The notes beneath the pieces were generated by a model. It was not told where the DNA came from and did not search any database. It saw only the letters and a program-made list of their open reading frames with translations. This document shows, piece by piece, positions 34,872-44,209 of a DNA stretch of 64,000 nucleotides (position 1 is the stretch's first letter; every line of letters begins with the position of its first letter). Where the stretch lies: NCBI RefSeq assembly GCF_001421665.1, contig NZ_LMKV01000001.1, positions 62,230-126,229 of the forward strand. Direction: 5' to 3'. The stretch is from Sphingobium sp. Leaf26 (lineage in GTDB: Bacteria; Pseudomonadota; Alphaproteobacteria; Sphingomonadales; Sphingomonadaceae). The position numbers were made by a program, and so were the translations under genes.

Positions 34872-35422
34872 TCGTGGACAAAAGCGTTTATGGATACAAA
34901 GAGCATGTTTATGCTGCCGCTTTCGCCGACACGCTGCGCGATAATTCCGCTTTTCTAAATTGGTTAATCGGACAAACGATTTTCGCCGATCGCAACGGCT
35001 GTCGCGTTCTTTGGGAAGAAATGACTGCCAAACGCCCGAACGCAAAATTCTGGTGGAAGAATTATTGGACGGGCAGTTGCGCTTGCGAAGGATGTTCTGG
35101 AAGCGAAACAGATATTTTCGTTGTGGTGGCTGATGATGTAGAGCGGCGGTTTGCGCTGCACATTGAGGTCAAGCAGCCCACTGATAGGTTTGATCCGCTG
35201 AAGCGGCAAGGTCAGCGCTATCGAACCAGAGCGCTATGTTGGGCAGGGAAAGCCCCCAAGACCGTTCCGGCGCATGAGCAAGCCACGACGATTTTGCTGT
35301 TCAGCGAACTCAAGCGCAATGCCTTTATACATGAAATCGCCGAGTTTGACGTAGCCATGACTTTTGAGTCCGTAAGGCGAGTATTTCCAACGGCGGTCCC
35401 GCTTGATTCATCTAAAATATGA
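34868..35422 (+). CDS. uncharacterised protein with PD-(D/E)XK-like motif
   Basis: The 184-residue protein starts at a GTG overlapping the uvrD stop; a second GTG is at 34874. I recognise no family. A possible PD-(D/E)XK nuclease core is visible: ETDIFVVV (acidic residue after a strand), then FALHIEVKQ about 13 residues later (E-x-K), with a Glu in the N-terminal helix. Three cysteines sit in CACEGC before it. The DNA looks clearly less GC-rich than its neighbours, with ordinary AT-ending codons, which suggests recent acquisition between uvrD and the tRNA-Ala genes. Nuclease activity is inference. Confidence 0.6.
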   Translation: MIVDKSVYGYKEHVYAAAFADTLRDNSAFLNWLIGQTIFADRNGCRVLWEEMTAKRPNAKFWWKNYWTGSCACEGCSGSETDIFVVVADDVERRFALHIEVKQPTDRFDPLKRQGQRYRTRALCWAGKAPKTVPAHEQATTILLFSELKRNAFIHEIAEFDVAMTFESVRRVFPTAVPLDSSKI

Positions 35423-35456
35423 CAGGGAGCATGCTTAGCATCGTCGTCGAAAAATT

Positions 35457-35532
35457 TGGTGGAGCCTAGCGGGATCGAACCGCTGACCTCCTGCATGCCA
35501 TGCAGGCGCTCTCCCAGCTGAGCTAAGGCCCC
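35457..35532 (-). tRNA. tRNA-Ala (GGC), copy 1
   Basis: The minus strand gives a full cloverleaf: acceptor GGGGCCT with AGGCTCC (including the G3:U70 pair that specifies alanine), anticodon loop ATGGCAT (anticodon GGC), T-loop TTCGATC, discriminator A and encoded CCA. It is identical to the copy at 35621-35696. Confidence 0.95.
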
Positions 35533-35620
35533 ATCCTGTCGCGGTGCTGCCGCAACCCTTTGGGCGAACCATGTCCGGCGATGCCGTCGGTCGCATATAT
35601 ATTTCGCCATACGCGAAAAT

Positions 35621-35696
35621 TGGTGGAGCCTAGCGGGATCGAACCGCTGACCTCCTGCATGCCATGCAGGCGCTCTCCCAGCTGAGCTAAGGCCCC
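35621..35696 (-). tRNA. tRNA-Ala (GGC), copy 2
   Basis: Identical in its mature sequence to the copy at 35457-35532, with anticodon GGC, the G3:U70 identity pair and encoded CCA. The two genes are separated by 88 bases and lie on the same strand, so they may be one transcript; this copy is upstream. Confidence 0.95.
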
Positions 35697-35782
35697 GTAC
35701 CAATGAAGCGCCGTTGGGTCCGGCGCTTCGGAGGTCGCTGCCTCTAGGATCGTGCGACCCCGTTGGCAAGCAGAAATTTTAC

Positions 35783-36115
35783 TTAATTGTCGTCGCTGTC
35801 GTTATCGCTGCCAGCGTCGACACCCAGGTCGTCGTCACCGCCCAGATCGACGTCATTATCCGGCGAATCATCGTCTTCATCGACGTCGATATCCAGATCG
35901 TCGTCAGCCGTTTCCAGCTCGCCATCTGCGGTTTCGATCACCTTCTTGGGCGCTGCCGCCTCATAAGGCAGCGGCTGCTTCGACTTCAGCACCGGTTCCG
36001 GTTCCCAGGCGCTGTTGCAATTGATGCAGATGACCGGATCGTCCTTGCCCAGGTCGTAGAAGCGTGTCGCGCATTTTGGGCAAGTCCGCTTCGTGCCCCA
36101 TTCAGCCTTCACCAT
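35783..36115 (-). CDS. FYDLN acid domain protein (TIGR02300 family)
   Basis: The protein has 110 residues from the ATG at 36115. It begins MVKAEWGTKRTCPKCATRFYDLGKDDP, has a second Cys pair in CINCNSAW, and so forms a probable zinc ribbon of two CxxC pairs. The rest is a strongly acidic tail of Asp and Glu. This is the pattern of the FYDLN-acid family, which is widespread in alphaproteobacteria and of unknown function. It is divergent from aroA and lies upstream of the tRNA-Ala pair. Confidence 0.93.
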   Translation of the reverse strand: MVKAEWGTKRTCPKCATRFYDLGKDDPVICINCNSAWEPEPVLKSKQPLPYEAAAPKKVIETADGELETADDDLDIDVDEDDDSPDNDVDLGGDDDLGVDAGSDNDSDDN

Positions 36116-36262
36116 GTCCGGCCTGTTCCTTCTTCGATGCTTCAAACAGAAATCACGCGGCGCAACGCTTGTTGCCCGCGAAACGTCGGGCGCCTTGCCA
36201 TAGCGGGATCGCGCTGTCAAAAGCCGCTCGCATTTTTTCGGTTCCAACACAATGGATACCCC

Positions 36263-37603
36263 GTGACCCAGCATGACGATCAAGCCACCCCCCGCACCTT
36301 CACCGCCGCGCCCGCCTTGTCCGGCAGCGTCACCGTGCCGGGCGACAAAAGCATTTCCCACCGCTCGCTGATGCTGTCGGCGCTGGCCGTGGGCGAAAGC
36401 CGGGTCGAGGGCCTGCTGGAGGGCGAGGATGTGCTGGCCACCGCTGCTGCGATGCGGGCGATGGGCGCACAGATCGAGCGCGACGACGACGGTGTGTGGC
36501 ATATCCATGGCGTGGGCGTGGGCGGGCTGCTCCAGCCTGAAACGGCGCTCGACATGGGTAATAGCGGCACGTCCACCCGCCTGCTGATGGGCCTGCTGGC
36601 CAGCCATGACCTGACCGCCACCTTCACCGGCGACGCTTCGCTGAGCAAGCGGCCGATGGCCCGCGTGACCGAGCCGCTGTCGCGCACCGGCGCCAGCTTC
36701 ACCACGAGTCCGGGCGATCGCCTGCCGCTGACCATGAAGGGCGCCTGCCCCGCCGTGCCGCTGGACTATAGCCTGCCGGTCGCGTCGGCGCAGGTGAAGT
36801 CGGCGATCCTGCTGGCCGGTCTCAACACACCGGGCATCACCCGCGTGGTCGAGCCGATCCCGACCCGCGACCATAGCGAGCGCATGCTCAAGGGCTTCGG
36901 CGCGGACCTGAATGTCGAAGTGCAGGCGGATGGCACGCGCGTCATCACGCTGGTCGGCGAAGCGGAACTGAAGCCGCAGAATATCGTCGTACCAGGCGAC
37001 CCCTCCTCCGCCGCCTTCCCGATGGTCGCGGCGCTGCTGGTGCGGGACTCGCAGGTGACGATCGGCAATGTGGGTCTGAACGGTACGCGCGCGGGCCTGA
37101 TCGACCTGCTGCGCGAGATGGGCGGGTCGATCGAGGTCGTGAACGCCCGCGAAGTGGGCGGCGAACCGGTCGGCGACCTGATCGTCACCGCCTCCGCGTT
37201 GAAGGGCGTCGAGCCGGACCCGGCGCGCGCGCCCAGCATGATCGACGAATATCCCGTCGCCTTCATTGCCGCCGCCTTTGCGGAGGGGCGCAGCATCTTC
37301 CGCGGCCTTGAGGAACTGCGCGTCAAGGAATCGGACCGGATCGCAACCATGGCGCAAGGGCTGCGCGCGATCGGCGTGACCGTGGAGGAACTGGAAGACG
37401 GCATCATCATCGAGGGCAGCGGCGGCGCGGCATTGCCCGGTGGCGGACCGGTTGCCACGAAGCTGGACCACCGCATCGCGATGAGCTTTGCCGTGGCGGG
37501 CCTCGTATCGAAGGAGGGCGTCACCATCGACGACATGCGCCCGGTCGCCACCAGCTTCCCGACCTTCCTTCCCCTCCTCCAGTCTCTGGGAGCGATTGCA
37601 TGA
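36263..37603 (+). CDS. aroA: 3-phosphoshikimate 1-carboxyvinyltransferase (EPSP synthase)
   Basis: AroA joins shikimate-3-phosphate and phosphoenolpyruvate in aromatic synthesis. The 446-residue protein starts at the GTG at 36263 (VTQHDDQATPRT); no in-frame ATG lies near, and the GGA upstream is a weak ribosome site. Landmarks are GDKSISHRSLMLSALA, LDMGNSGTSTRLLMG, GDASLSKRPMARV, and DHRIAMSFAVAG near the C-terminus. The LDMGNSGT and SLSKRPM forms, with Ala rather than Gly in the first loop region, resemble class II (CP4-like) enzymes; glyphosate behaviour cannot be read from this alone. It is coupled to cmk (ATGA). Confidence 0.95.
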   Translation: MTQHDDQATPRTFTAAPALSGSVTVPGDKSISHRSLMLSALAVGESRVEGLLEGEDVLATAAAMRAMGAQIERDDDGVWHIHGVGVGGLLQPETALDMGNSGTSTRLLMGLLASHDLTATFTGDASLSKRPMARVTEPLSRTGASFTTSPGDRLPLTMKGACPAVPLDYSLPVASAQVKSAILLAGLNTPGITRVVEPIPTRDHSERMLKGFGADLNVEVQADGTRVITLVGEAELKPQNIVVPGDPSSAAFPMVAALLVRDSQVTIGNVGLNGTRAGLIDLLREMGGSIEVVNAREVGGEPVGDLIVTASALKGVEPDPARAPSMIDEYPVAFIAAAFAEGRSIFRGLEELRVKESDRIATMAQGLRAIGVTVEELEDGIIIEGSGGAALPGGGPVATKLDHRIAMSFAVAGLVSKEGVTIDDMRPVATSFPTFLPLLQSLGAIA

Positions 37604-38229
37604 TCATCGCCGTGGACGGCCCCGCCGCATCGGGCAAGGGCACCATCGCCAAGGCGCTGGGGCAGCATTACGGCCTTCCCGTTCTGGATACCGGCCTGCT
37701 CTACCGCGCGGTCGGCCTGTCCGTGCTGAAGGCGGGCGGCGATCCGGATCATGAGGATGACGCGCTGGCCGCCTCCGGTTTCGATGACGCGATCCTGGCC
37801 GACCCTGCGCTGCGCAGCGAAGCGGTCGGCAGCCTTGCCTCGCGCGTGTCGGTGCATCAAAGCGTGCGCGACGCACTGGTCCAGCGCCAGCGCGATTTCG
37901 CTACACAGCCGGGCGGCGCCATCCTGGACGGACGCGACATCGGCACGGTCATCGCGCCCGATGCCGACGCCAAGATCTTCGTCACCGCCAGTGTCCATGT
38001 GCGCGCCGAGCGCCGCTTCAAGGATGCGCTGAGCCATGGCGGCCATCCCGACATGGACAGCCTGATCGCGGACATTCAGGCGCGCGATACCCGCGACATG
38101 AGCCGCGACCATGCCCCGTTGAAAGTGGCGCAGGGCGCGGACTTGCTAGATACGAGCGATTTGACTATAGACGCGGCCGTCCAGCGGGCCATCGCGCTTG
38201 TGGACGCCCAGCTTGAAGGTCGCCCCTAG
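37600..38229 (+). CDS. cmk: cytidylate kinase
   Basis: Cmk phosphorylates CMP and dCMP with ATP. This 209-residue P-loop kinase has VDGPAASGKGTIAKALGQHY at the N-terminus, LDTGLLYRAVGLS, and GRDIGTVIAPDADAKIF, with a lid region DTRDMSRDHAPLK containing the catalytic arginines. Its ATG overlaps the aroA stop. The aroA-cmk-rpsA order is conserved in proteobacteria. Confidence 0.96.
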   Translation: MIIAVDGPAASGKGTIAKALGQHYGLPVLDTGLLYRAVGLSVLKAGGDPDHEDDALAASGFDDAILADPALRSEAVGSLASRVSVHQSVRDALVQRQRDFATQPGGAILDGRDIGTVIAPDADAKIFVTASVHVRAERRFKDALSHGGHPDMDSLIADIQARDTRDMSRDHAPLKVAQGADLLDTSDLTIDAAVQRAIALVDAQLEGRP

Positions 38230-38406
38230 GGTGTGACCCGATAAGGCGCGCGGTCATGCCGGGCGCCCTTTTCGCTTATCCGGCCTGCGCGTTCCCATAA
38301 GCCGTAACTCTTTGGATACGCGCCGGATATTCGGTCCTGCGCGTGGTTTGGCCAAAGACCATCGGACACAACCGATTGGCCAGCAATGATGTTTGAAGGA
38401 CCAACC

Positions 38407-40119
38407 ATGGCCTCTGTGGCATTCCCCACGCGCGACGATTTCGCCGCGCTTCTCAATGATTCTCTCGGTGGTGAAGACGGCGGCTTTGAAGGCCGCGTCG
38501 TCAAGGGCACCGTTACCGCCATCGAAAACGACCTGGCCGTCATCGACGTAGGTCTGAAGTCCGAAGGCCGCGTGCCGCTGCGCGAATTCGCCGCGCCGGG
38601 CCAGAAAGCTGACCTCAAGGTCGGCGACGAAGTCGAAGTCTATGTCGATCGCGTCGAAAACGCCCATGGCGAAGCCATGCTGTCGCGTGACCGCGCCCGC
38701 CGCGAAGCCGCCTGGGACAAGCTGGAAAGCGAGTTCACCGAGAGCGCGCGCGTCGAAGGCGTCATCTTCGGTCGCGTCAAGGGCGGCTTCACCGTCGATC
38801 TGGACGGCGCCGTGGCGTTCCTGCCCGGTTCGCAGGTCGATATCCGCCCCGTGCGCGACGTCACCCCGCTGATGGACATTCCGCAGCCTTTCCAGATCCT
38901 GAAGATGGATCGCCGCCGCGGCAACATCGTCGTGTCGCGTCGCGCCATCCTGGAAGAAACCCGCGCCGAACAGCGCAGCGGCCTCATCCAGACGCTGGCC
39001 GAAGGTCAGATCATCGAAGGCATCGTCAAGAACATCACCGATTATGGTGCGTTCGTTGACCTGGGCGGCATCGATGGCCTGCTGCACGTCACCGACCTGT
39101 CGTACAAGCGCATCAACCACCCGAACGAGATGATCAACATCGGCGACACCGTCCGCGTGCAGATCATCCGCATCAACCGCGATACCCAGCGCATCAGCCT
39201 CGGCATGAAGCAGCTGGAAAGCGATCCGTGGGAAGGCGCATCGGCCAAATATCCGATCGGCGCCAAGCTGTCGGGCCGCGTCACGAACATCACCGAATAT
39301 GGTGCGTTCGTCGAGCTGGAGCCGGGCATCGAAGGCCTGGTCCACGTGTCGGAAATGTCCTGGACCAAGAAGAACGTCCACCCCGGCAAGATCGTTTCGA
39401 CCAGCCAGGAAGTCGAAGTTCTGGTGCTGGAAGTCGATCCCGAAAAGCGCCGCATCTCGCTCGGCCTCAAGCAGGCCCAGTCGAACCCGTGGGATTCGTT
39501 CGCAGAACGCCACCCGATCGGTTCGACCGTCGAAGGCGAAGTCAAGAACGCGACCGAATTCGGCCTGTTCATCGGCCTGGACGGCGATGTGGACGGCATG
39601 GTCCACATGTCGGACATCGCGTGGGGCATTTCGGGCGAAGACGCGCTGGCGCTGCACCGCAAGGGTGAGGCGGTTCAGGCCGTCGTTCTCGACATCGACG
39701 TCGAGAAGGAGCGCATCAGCCTGGGCATGAAGCAGCTTGAGCGTGGCGGCCCGGCCGCTGGTGGCACCGCTGCTGCGGCTGCCGGCCTCAACAAGAACTC
39801 GATCGTCACCGTGACGGTTCTGGAAGTGCGCGACGGCGGCCTGGAAGTCCAGGCTGGCGAAGACGGCGCTGCCGGCTTCATCAAGCGCAGCGACCTTGGC
39901 CGCGACCGCGACGAACAGCGTGCGGAACGCTTCCAGGTCGGCCAGAAGTTCGACGCCATGGTGACCGGTTTCGACCGGGCCAAGAAGCCGACCTTCTCGG
40001 TCAAGGCGATGCAGATCGCCGAAGAGAAGCAGGCTGTGGCACAATATGGCTCGTCCGACAGCGGCGCGTCGCTGGGCGACATCCTGGGCGAAGCGCTCAA
40101 GGCGAAGAGCGAAGGCTAA
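38407..40119 (+). CDS. rpsA: 30S ribosomal protein S1
   Basis: S1 brings mRNA to the 30S subunit. The protein has 570 residues from the ATG at 38407 (MASVAFPTRDDF), with AAGGA 7 bases upstream; an earlier ATG at 38386 has no such site. Six S1 (OB-fold) repeats can be followed: GTVTAIENDLAVIDVGLKSE, GVIFGRVKGGFTVDLDG, GIVKNITDYGAFVDLGGIDG, GRVTNITEYGAFVELEPGIE, GEVKNATEFGLFIGLDGDVD, and a last divergent one near residue 470. It ends at a strong terminator. Confidence 0.97.
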   Translation: MASVAFPTRDDFAALLNDSLGGEDGGFEGRVVKGTVTAIENDLAVIDVGLKSEGRVPLREFAAPGQKADLKVGDEVEVYVDRVENAHGEAMLSRDRARREAAWDKLESEFTESARVEGVIFGRVKGGFTVDLDGAVAFLPGSQVDIRPVRDVTPLMDIPQPFQILKMDRRRGNIVVSRRAILEETRAEQRSGLIQTLAEGQIIEGIVKNITDYGAFVDLGGIDGLLHVTDLSYKRINHPNEMINIGDTVRVQIIRINRDTQRISLGMKQLESDPWEGASAKYPIGAKLSGRVTNITEYGAFVELEPGIEGLVHVSEMSWTKKNVHPGKIVSTSQEVEVLVLEVDPEKRRISLGLKQAQSNPWDSFAERHPIGSTVEGEVKNATEFGLFIGLDGDVDGMVHMSDIAWGISGEDALALHRKGEAVQAVVLDIDVEKERISLGMKQLERGGPAAGGTAAAAAGLNKNSIVTVTVLEVRDGGLEVQAGEDGAAGFIKRSDLGRDRDEQRAERFQVGQKFDAMVTGFDRAKKPTFSVKAMQIAEEKQAVAQYGSSDSGASLGDILGEALKAKSEG

Positions 40120-40144
40120 GCCCTTTACGCTTTCGAAGTGACAG

Positions 40145-40179
40145 AAAAGCCCGCCGGACCATCGTCCGGCGGGCTTTTT
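40145..40179 (+). terminator. Rho-independent terminator after rpsA
   Basis: A perfect 15-base stem (40145-40159 with 40164-40178, GC-rich core GCCCGCCGGAC) closes on a CATC loop and is followed by a T run (CTTTTTC). It lies 25 bases after the rpsA stop. Confidence 0.92.
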
Positions 40180-40298
40180 CATATCCTTGATCGCATCATC
40201 CTTCTGGAAACGTAACGACCCCTTGTTCGCCGATTGTCAACGCCTTCCAGATTATCTATAACGGCGCAGGGGCACAGCAGAGGGGCGCTGGAGATCCA

Positions 40299-40586
40299 AT
40301 GATCCGTTCGGAATTGATCCAGAAATTGGCCGATGAAAATCCAGGCCTGAGTCTGCCGGAAGTGGAAAAGATCGTCGATCTTTTCTTCCGGGAGATTGTC
40401 GACCGCCTGTCTGCGGGCGGCCGTGTCGAATTGCGCGGTTTCGGCGCGTTCACCACGCGCGCACGCGATGCCCGCACCGGGCGCAACCCGCGTACGGGCG
40501 AGCAGGTGCCGGTGGATGCCAAGCGCGTACCCTATTTCAAGCCGGGCAAGGAAATGCGCGAACGGTTGAACGGCAAGGACGCCTGA
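40299..40586 (+). CDS. ihfB: integration host factor subunit beta
   Basis: IhfB with IhfA bends DNA in recombination, replication and transcription. This 95-residue HU-fold protein has [20 protein letters not shown] and the DNA-arm region [20 protein letters not shown] followed by [10 protein letters not shown] and [15 protein letters not shown], which matches IhfB rather than HU. It follows rpsA, as in many proteobacteria. The 30S/IHF neighbours share no pathway. Confidence 0.93.
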   Translation: MIRSELIQKLADENPGLSLPEVEKIVDLFFREIVDRLSAGGRVELRGFGAFTTRARDARTGRNPRTGEQVPVDAKRVPYFKPGKEMRERLNGKDA

Positions 40587-40692
40587 AGCCCTCATCCCGT
40601 CGATCCTGATGGCGATCGAGCTGGCACGCTCGATCGCGCTTGACCTGCCGCGCGCCAGCCGCCACTGAGACGCGGCCTGGCTATGCCGGCAT

Positions 40693-40778
40693 GCGGACGT
40701 GGCGAAATCGGTAGACGCAGCGGACTTAAAATCCGCCTCCCCCTGGGAATATGGGTTCAAGTCCCATCGTCCGCACCA
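40693..40778 (+). tRNA. tRNA-Leu (TAA)
   Basis: The sequence folds with acceptor GCGGACG paired with CGTCCGC, D-arm TGGCGAAATCGG, anticodon loop CTTAAAA (anticodon TAA), a long variable arm (CCTCCCCCTGGGAATATGG region), T-loop TTCAAGT, discriminator A and an encoded CCA. The long variable arm confirms a class II tRNA (Leu). Confidence 0.95.
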
Positions 40779-40846
40779 GCAAAGATGACAGGTTTTTTCC
40801 TGTCAAAGGACTGGATATTACGGCCAGTTGCCGCGATGGTGCCGAT

Positions 40847-42631
40847 ATGGCCGGTGCAATCAATCCCAACAGTTTCAGCGACTCCCTCGTCATCCTGGGG
40901 GCGGCGGGACTCGTCATCCCCGGATTTGCCCGTTTCCGCATCAGCCCTGTCATCGGCTTCATCCTTGTCGGGCTGGCGGTCGGGCCGGCCGGTCTGGGAT
41001 CGCTGGTCGGCCAATATCCCTGGCTTTATCATGTCACCATATCCAACGGGGCGGCGATCGAGCCGTTCGCGGAACTGGGCGTCATATTATTGCTCTTTTC
41101 CATCGGGCTGGAGCTGAGTTTCCGGCGATTGTGGACGATGCGGGCGCAGGTGTTCGGCGTAGGCGCGACCGAATTGATCGGCGGCGCGCTGTTGATCGCG
41201 ATGGGCCTCTATTTTCTGGGCCAGCCCACCGCCGGGGCGATTGGCCTCGGTCTGGCGCTGGCGCTGTCCTCCACCGCCGTCGTGCTGCCAATGGTCGGCA
41301 CGCAAAGCGCGGTCGGCCGCGCGGCCTTTTCCATGCTGTTGTTCGAGGATCTGGCGCTGGTCCCGATCATCTTCATGCTGGGTGCACTCGCCCCCTCCGT
41401 CGCGGCCAGCCCGGACGGCGCCTGGAGCGAAATGGCCAATACGCTGATGAAGGGCGGCATCACCATCGCCGTCATGCTGGTGCTGGGTCGGGTGTTTCTG
41501 CCCCATATGTTCAGCCAGGCGGCGCGGACGAAAAGCCCCGAAGTGTTTCTGGCAGCCAGCCTGCTGGTGGTCATCGTGTCCAGCCTGGCGACGTCGATCG
41601 CTGGCCTGTCGCCGATCGTCGGCGCGCTGCTGGCGGGGATATTGATCGCAGAAACCGACTATCATAGCGAAGTCGAGGTGATGACCGCCCCGTTCAAGGG
41701 GCTGGCGCTGGGCGTGTTCCTGATCACCGTGGGCATGAGCCTGGACATTCGCGTGATCCTGGCCAACTGGCCCAGCCTGATGCTGGCGGTGGTCGGCGTG
41801 GTGCTGGCCAAGACGCTGGTGACCGGCGCGCTGCTCTACTTCTCCGGCGCGCGCAAGGGCGTGGCGCTGGAGGTCGGCGTGCTGATGTCCAGCCCGTCGG
41901 AAACCACCCTGATCGTGCTGTCGGCAGCCTCGGCGGCACAACTGATCCTCCCTTCCACCGCCGCCTTCTGGCAGATCGTGACCGCCATTGGCCTCACCAT
42001 CACGCCGCTGCTGGCGCGGATCGGCCATGATATCGCCCGCCGGCTGGAAACGGCGCTGGGCGAGGAGACGATCGAAGCGACGGAAGAACATACCGAAGCG
42101 GCGGCGGTCATCATCGGCTTCGGTCGGGTCGGGCGCATGGTGTGCGACCTGCTCAAGACTCACAAGCAGCGCTTCATCGTCGTCGAATCCGATCCCGATG
42201 TCGTCGCGGAAGCGCGGCGGCTGGGCTATCCGATCCTGTTCGGCGACGTCGCGCGGGCGGAAATGCTGGATCGGTTGCGGCTGGGCCATGCCCGTGCGCT
42301 GATCCTGACCATGGACGATCCGGTACTGTCCGTGCGCGTGACCAAGCGGGTGCGCGGCTGGGTGCCCGACCTGCCGATCATCGCGCGCGCCCGCGATACC
42401 GATCATGCCGCGCAACTCTACAGGGCGGGCGCCAGCGATGCCGTGCCTGAAACGCTGGAAAGCTCGCTGCAACTGGCCGAAACCGCGCTGGTCGACCTGG
42501 GCGTCGCGATGGGTCCGGTGATCGCGTCGATCCACCAGACGCGCGAGGATCTGCGCGTGGGGATCAAGGAAGCGGCGCAGATGGAAACCGCGCCCAAGCT
42601 GCGCCGCCTGCGCCCGGACGAGGTGCCTTAA
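40847..42631 (+). CDS. Kef-type monovalent cation:proton antiporter (CPA2) with TrkA-N domain
   Basis: The protein has 594 residues from the ATG at 40847; longer frames would run into the tRNA-Leu gene. About 12 membrane helices span residues 10-400, including [20 protein letters not shown] and [14 protein letters not shown], the CPA2 transport core. A cytoplasmic TrkA-N (RCK) domain follows: [20 protein letters not shown] with the Rossmann motif GFGRVG. This is the KefB/KefC/YbaL layout, which moves K+ or Na+ in exchange for protons. No glutathione-gating ancillary protein (KefF/KefG) gene is adjacent. It is convergent with the glutaminase gene (stops overlap by 4 bases). Confidence 0.9.
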   Translation: MAGAINPNSFSDSLVILGAAGLVIPGFARFRISPVIGFILVGLAVGPAGLGSLVGQYPWLYHVTISNGAAIEPFAELGVILLLFSIGLELSFRRLWTMRAQVFGVGATELIGGALLIAMGLYFLGQPTAGAIGLGLALALSSTAVVLPMVGTQSAVGRAAFSMLLFEDLALVPIIFMLGALAPSVAASPDGAWSEMANTLMKGGITIAVMLVLGRVFLPHMFSQAARTKSPEVFLAASLLVVIVSSLATSIAGLSPIVGALLAGILIAETDYHSEVEVMTAPFKGLALGVFLITVGMSLDIRVILANWPSLMLAVVGVVLAKTLVTGALLYFSGARKGVALEVGVLMSSPSETTLIVLSAASAAQLILPSTAAFWQIVTAIGLTITPLLARIGHDIARRLETALGEETIEATEEHTEAAAVIIGFGRVGRMVCDLLKTHKQRFIVVESDPDVVAEARRLGYPILFGDVARAEMLDRLRLGHARALILTMDDPVLSVRVTKRVRGWVPDLPIIARARDTDHAAQLYRAGASDAVPETLESSLQLAETALVDLGVAMGPVIASIHQTREDLRVGIKEAAQMETAPKLRRLRPDEVP

Positions 42632-43572
42632 TCTCCCTCTTCGGGCGGACTGAACACAGACCAGCCGGTACGTCGTGCCAGCATTTCGAGCGCCTGCGTA
42701 CCAAGCTGGCTGTTGCCGTTGTCATTGAGGCCCGGCGACCAGACCGCGATCGAGGCGCGGCCGGGCACGATGGCGAGGATACCGCCCCCCACGCCCGACT
42801 TGCCGGGGATGCCGACGCGAAAGGCGAAATCACCCGACGCATCATAATGGCCGCAGGTCAGCATCAGCGCATTGATGCGGCGCGCACGACCAGGCGACAC
42901 CACCCGGCCTCCGTCGGGATGCCGCCCGTCCAGCATCAGGTAGCGGCCGGCGAGCGCCAGTTGGCGACAGTTCATCTCGATCGCACATTGGTGGAAATAG
43001 TTGCCCAGCACCAGATCGACCGGGTGACGGACATTGTTGAACGCGCGCATATAGTTGGCGAGCGCCATGTTGCGAAAACCGGTGGCGGTTTCGGACGCCG
43101 CGACATCCTCGTTGATGGCGATGCTGTCGTCACCGGCCAGATAGCGCATGAAGCGCAGCATCTCGCCGATCGCCACGCGCGGCTGATGGCCACCGAGATT
43201 CACGTCCGACACGACGATGGCGCCGGCGTTGATGAAGGGATTGCGCGGAATCCCCTCCTCCCGCTCCAGTTGGGTGATGGAATTGAAGGCGTTGCCCGAA
43301 GGCTCCCGCCCGACCCGATCCCATAGCTGGTCGCCGACCTTGCCCAGCGCCAGCGTCAGGGCGAACACCTTGGATATGGACTGGATCGAAAAGCCGGTCT
43401 CCGCATCGCCCCCCGTCAGCAAGCCTCCGTCCGCCGTCGCGATGGCGATGCCGAATTGCGCGGGGTCGACCTTCGCCAGTTCGGGGATGTAGCTGGCGAC
43501 GGCACCGCGATGGTCGGCGGCGGCCATGGCGGCGGTGATGTCAGCGAGCAGAGCGGGAAGATCAATGGCCAT
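42628..43572 (-). CDS. glsA: glutaminase A
   Basis: GlsA hydrolyses glutamine to glutamate and ammonia. The 314-residue protein belongs to the serine-dependent beta-lactamase-like fold, with [17 protein letters not shown] (S-x2-K, catalytic Ser and Lys), [30 protein letters not shown], and YSxxC-like [13 protein letters not shown]. The C-terminal [14 protein letters not shown] is also conserved. Such enzymes help acid resistance and nitrogen balance. Its length is normal. Confidence 0.95.
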   Translation of the reverse strand: MAIDLPALLADITAAMAAADHRGAVASYIPELAKVDPAQFGIAIATADGGLLTGGDAETGFSIQSISKVFALTLALGKVGDQLWDRVGREPSGNAFNSITQLEREEGIPRNPFINAGAIVVSDVNLGGHQPRVAIGEMLRFMRYLAGDDSIAINEDVAASETATGFRNMALANYMRAFNNVRHPVDLVLGNYFHQCAIEMNCRQLALAGRYLMLDGRHPDGGRVVSPGRARRINALMLTCGHYDASGDFAFRVGIPGKSGVGGGILAIVPGRASIAVWSPGLNDNGNSQLGTQALEMLARRTGWSVFSPPEEGD

Positions 43573-43624
43573 GGCACAGCTTTAGCCCAAGCCAGCCCGG
43601 ATAGAACAGAGGAAGAAAGCGCTA

Positions 43625-44170
43625 TCAGCCGAGCGCGCGGTTGACCATCGCAATGCGCGCGCGCACCGCGCTGAGCAATTCGTCAAAGGACGACACCTGC
43701 TGCGCGCCATAACGCGCCGCGGTGATATCCACATTGCCCTTTCGCCAGAAACCATCCGGGCAGAAGATGATGAGCTTCCCCGACCGGGCATGCAGACCCA
43801 TTTCGAGCAGGCTGACCGGGCTTTGCGATCCCGGCGCGAAATAGAGGATGATGATGTCCGCACTGTCGAGCGCGGCCAGTTCCCATTCCACCTGTTGCCG
43901 GAAATTCTGGTCGCTGGCCTCCGGCTTCCATGCAGGATTCCAGTCGGGCCGGCGCGGATTGAGGATGGCGACCCGCTCAGTGGTCAACGCCGCGATCATG
44001 GCGCGCTGCCAGTCCGTCGCCTTGCCCATGTCGATGCTGCCGCCCAGAAACAGGCGGGCGCGATCATGGTTGGCCGGCAGGGGCGCGGGCGACGTGATCG
44101 TCACCGCTTCGGCCGCCTGCGCGGCAACCGGGACCGCCAATAACAGCGATGTGAGGAACAGCCGCAGCAT
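43625..44170 (-). CDS. exported nucleoside 2-deoxyribosyltransferase-like protein
   Basis: The protein has 181 residues from the ATG at 44170; a longer start at 44209 is possible and adds 13 residues. A signal peptide (MLRLFLTSLLLAVPVAAQAA) precedes a domain with LFLGGSIDMGKATDWQRAMI, ILNPRRPDWNPAWKPE, FRQQVEWELAALDSADIIIL, and IFCPDGFWRKGNVDITAARY, the pattern of nucleoside 2-deoxyribosyltransferase-like proteins (PF15891-type). Cytosolic relatives exchange or hydrolyse nucleoside bases; an exported one is unusual. It directly follows alaS and may be co-transcribed. Confidence 0.82.
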   Translation of the reverse strand: MLRLFLTSLLLAVPVAAQAAEAVTITSPAPLPANHDRARLFLGGSIDMGKATDWQRAMIAALTTERVAILNPRRPDWNPAWKPEASDQNFRQQVEWELAALDSADIIILYFAPGSQSPVSLLEMGLHARSGKLIIFCPDGFWRKGNVDITAARYGAQQVSSFDELLSAVRARIAMVNRALG

Positions 44171-44209
44171 GAAGGAGGCGGCGTCAGCACCGACGCCGCC
44201 CTCGCCCAT

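Noticed and set aside
35457..35696. Repeated 76-base blocks as a possible mobile repeat
   Set aside because: Both blocks fold into functional tRNA-Ala with encoded CCA.
38243..38270. Possible terminator after cmk
   Set aside because: Only a 5-base GGCGC/GCGCC stem with a long loop; too weak to call.
40587..40692. Short ATG frame (19 codons) between ihfB and tRNA-Leu
   Set aside because: Too short and without a ribosome site or conservation evidence; probably spacer.
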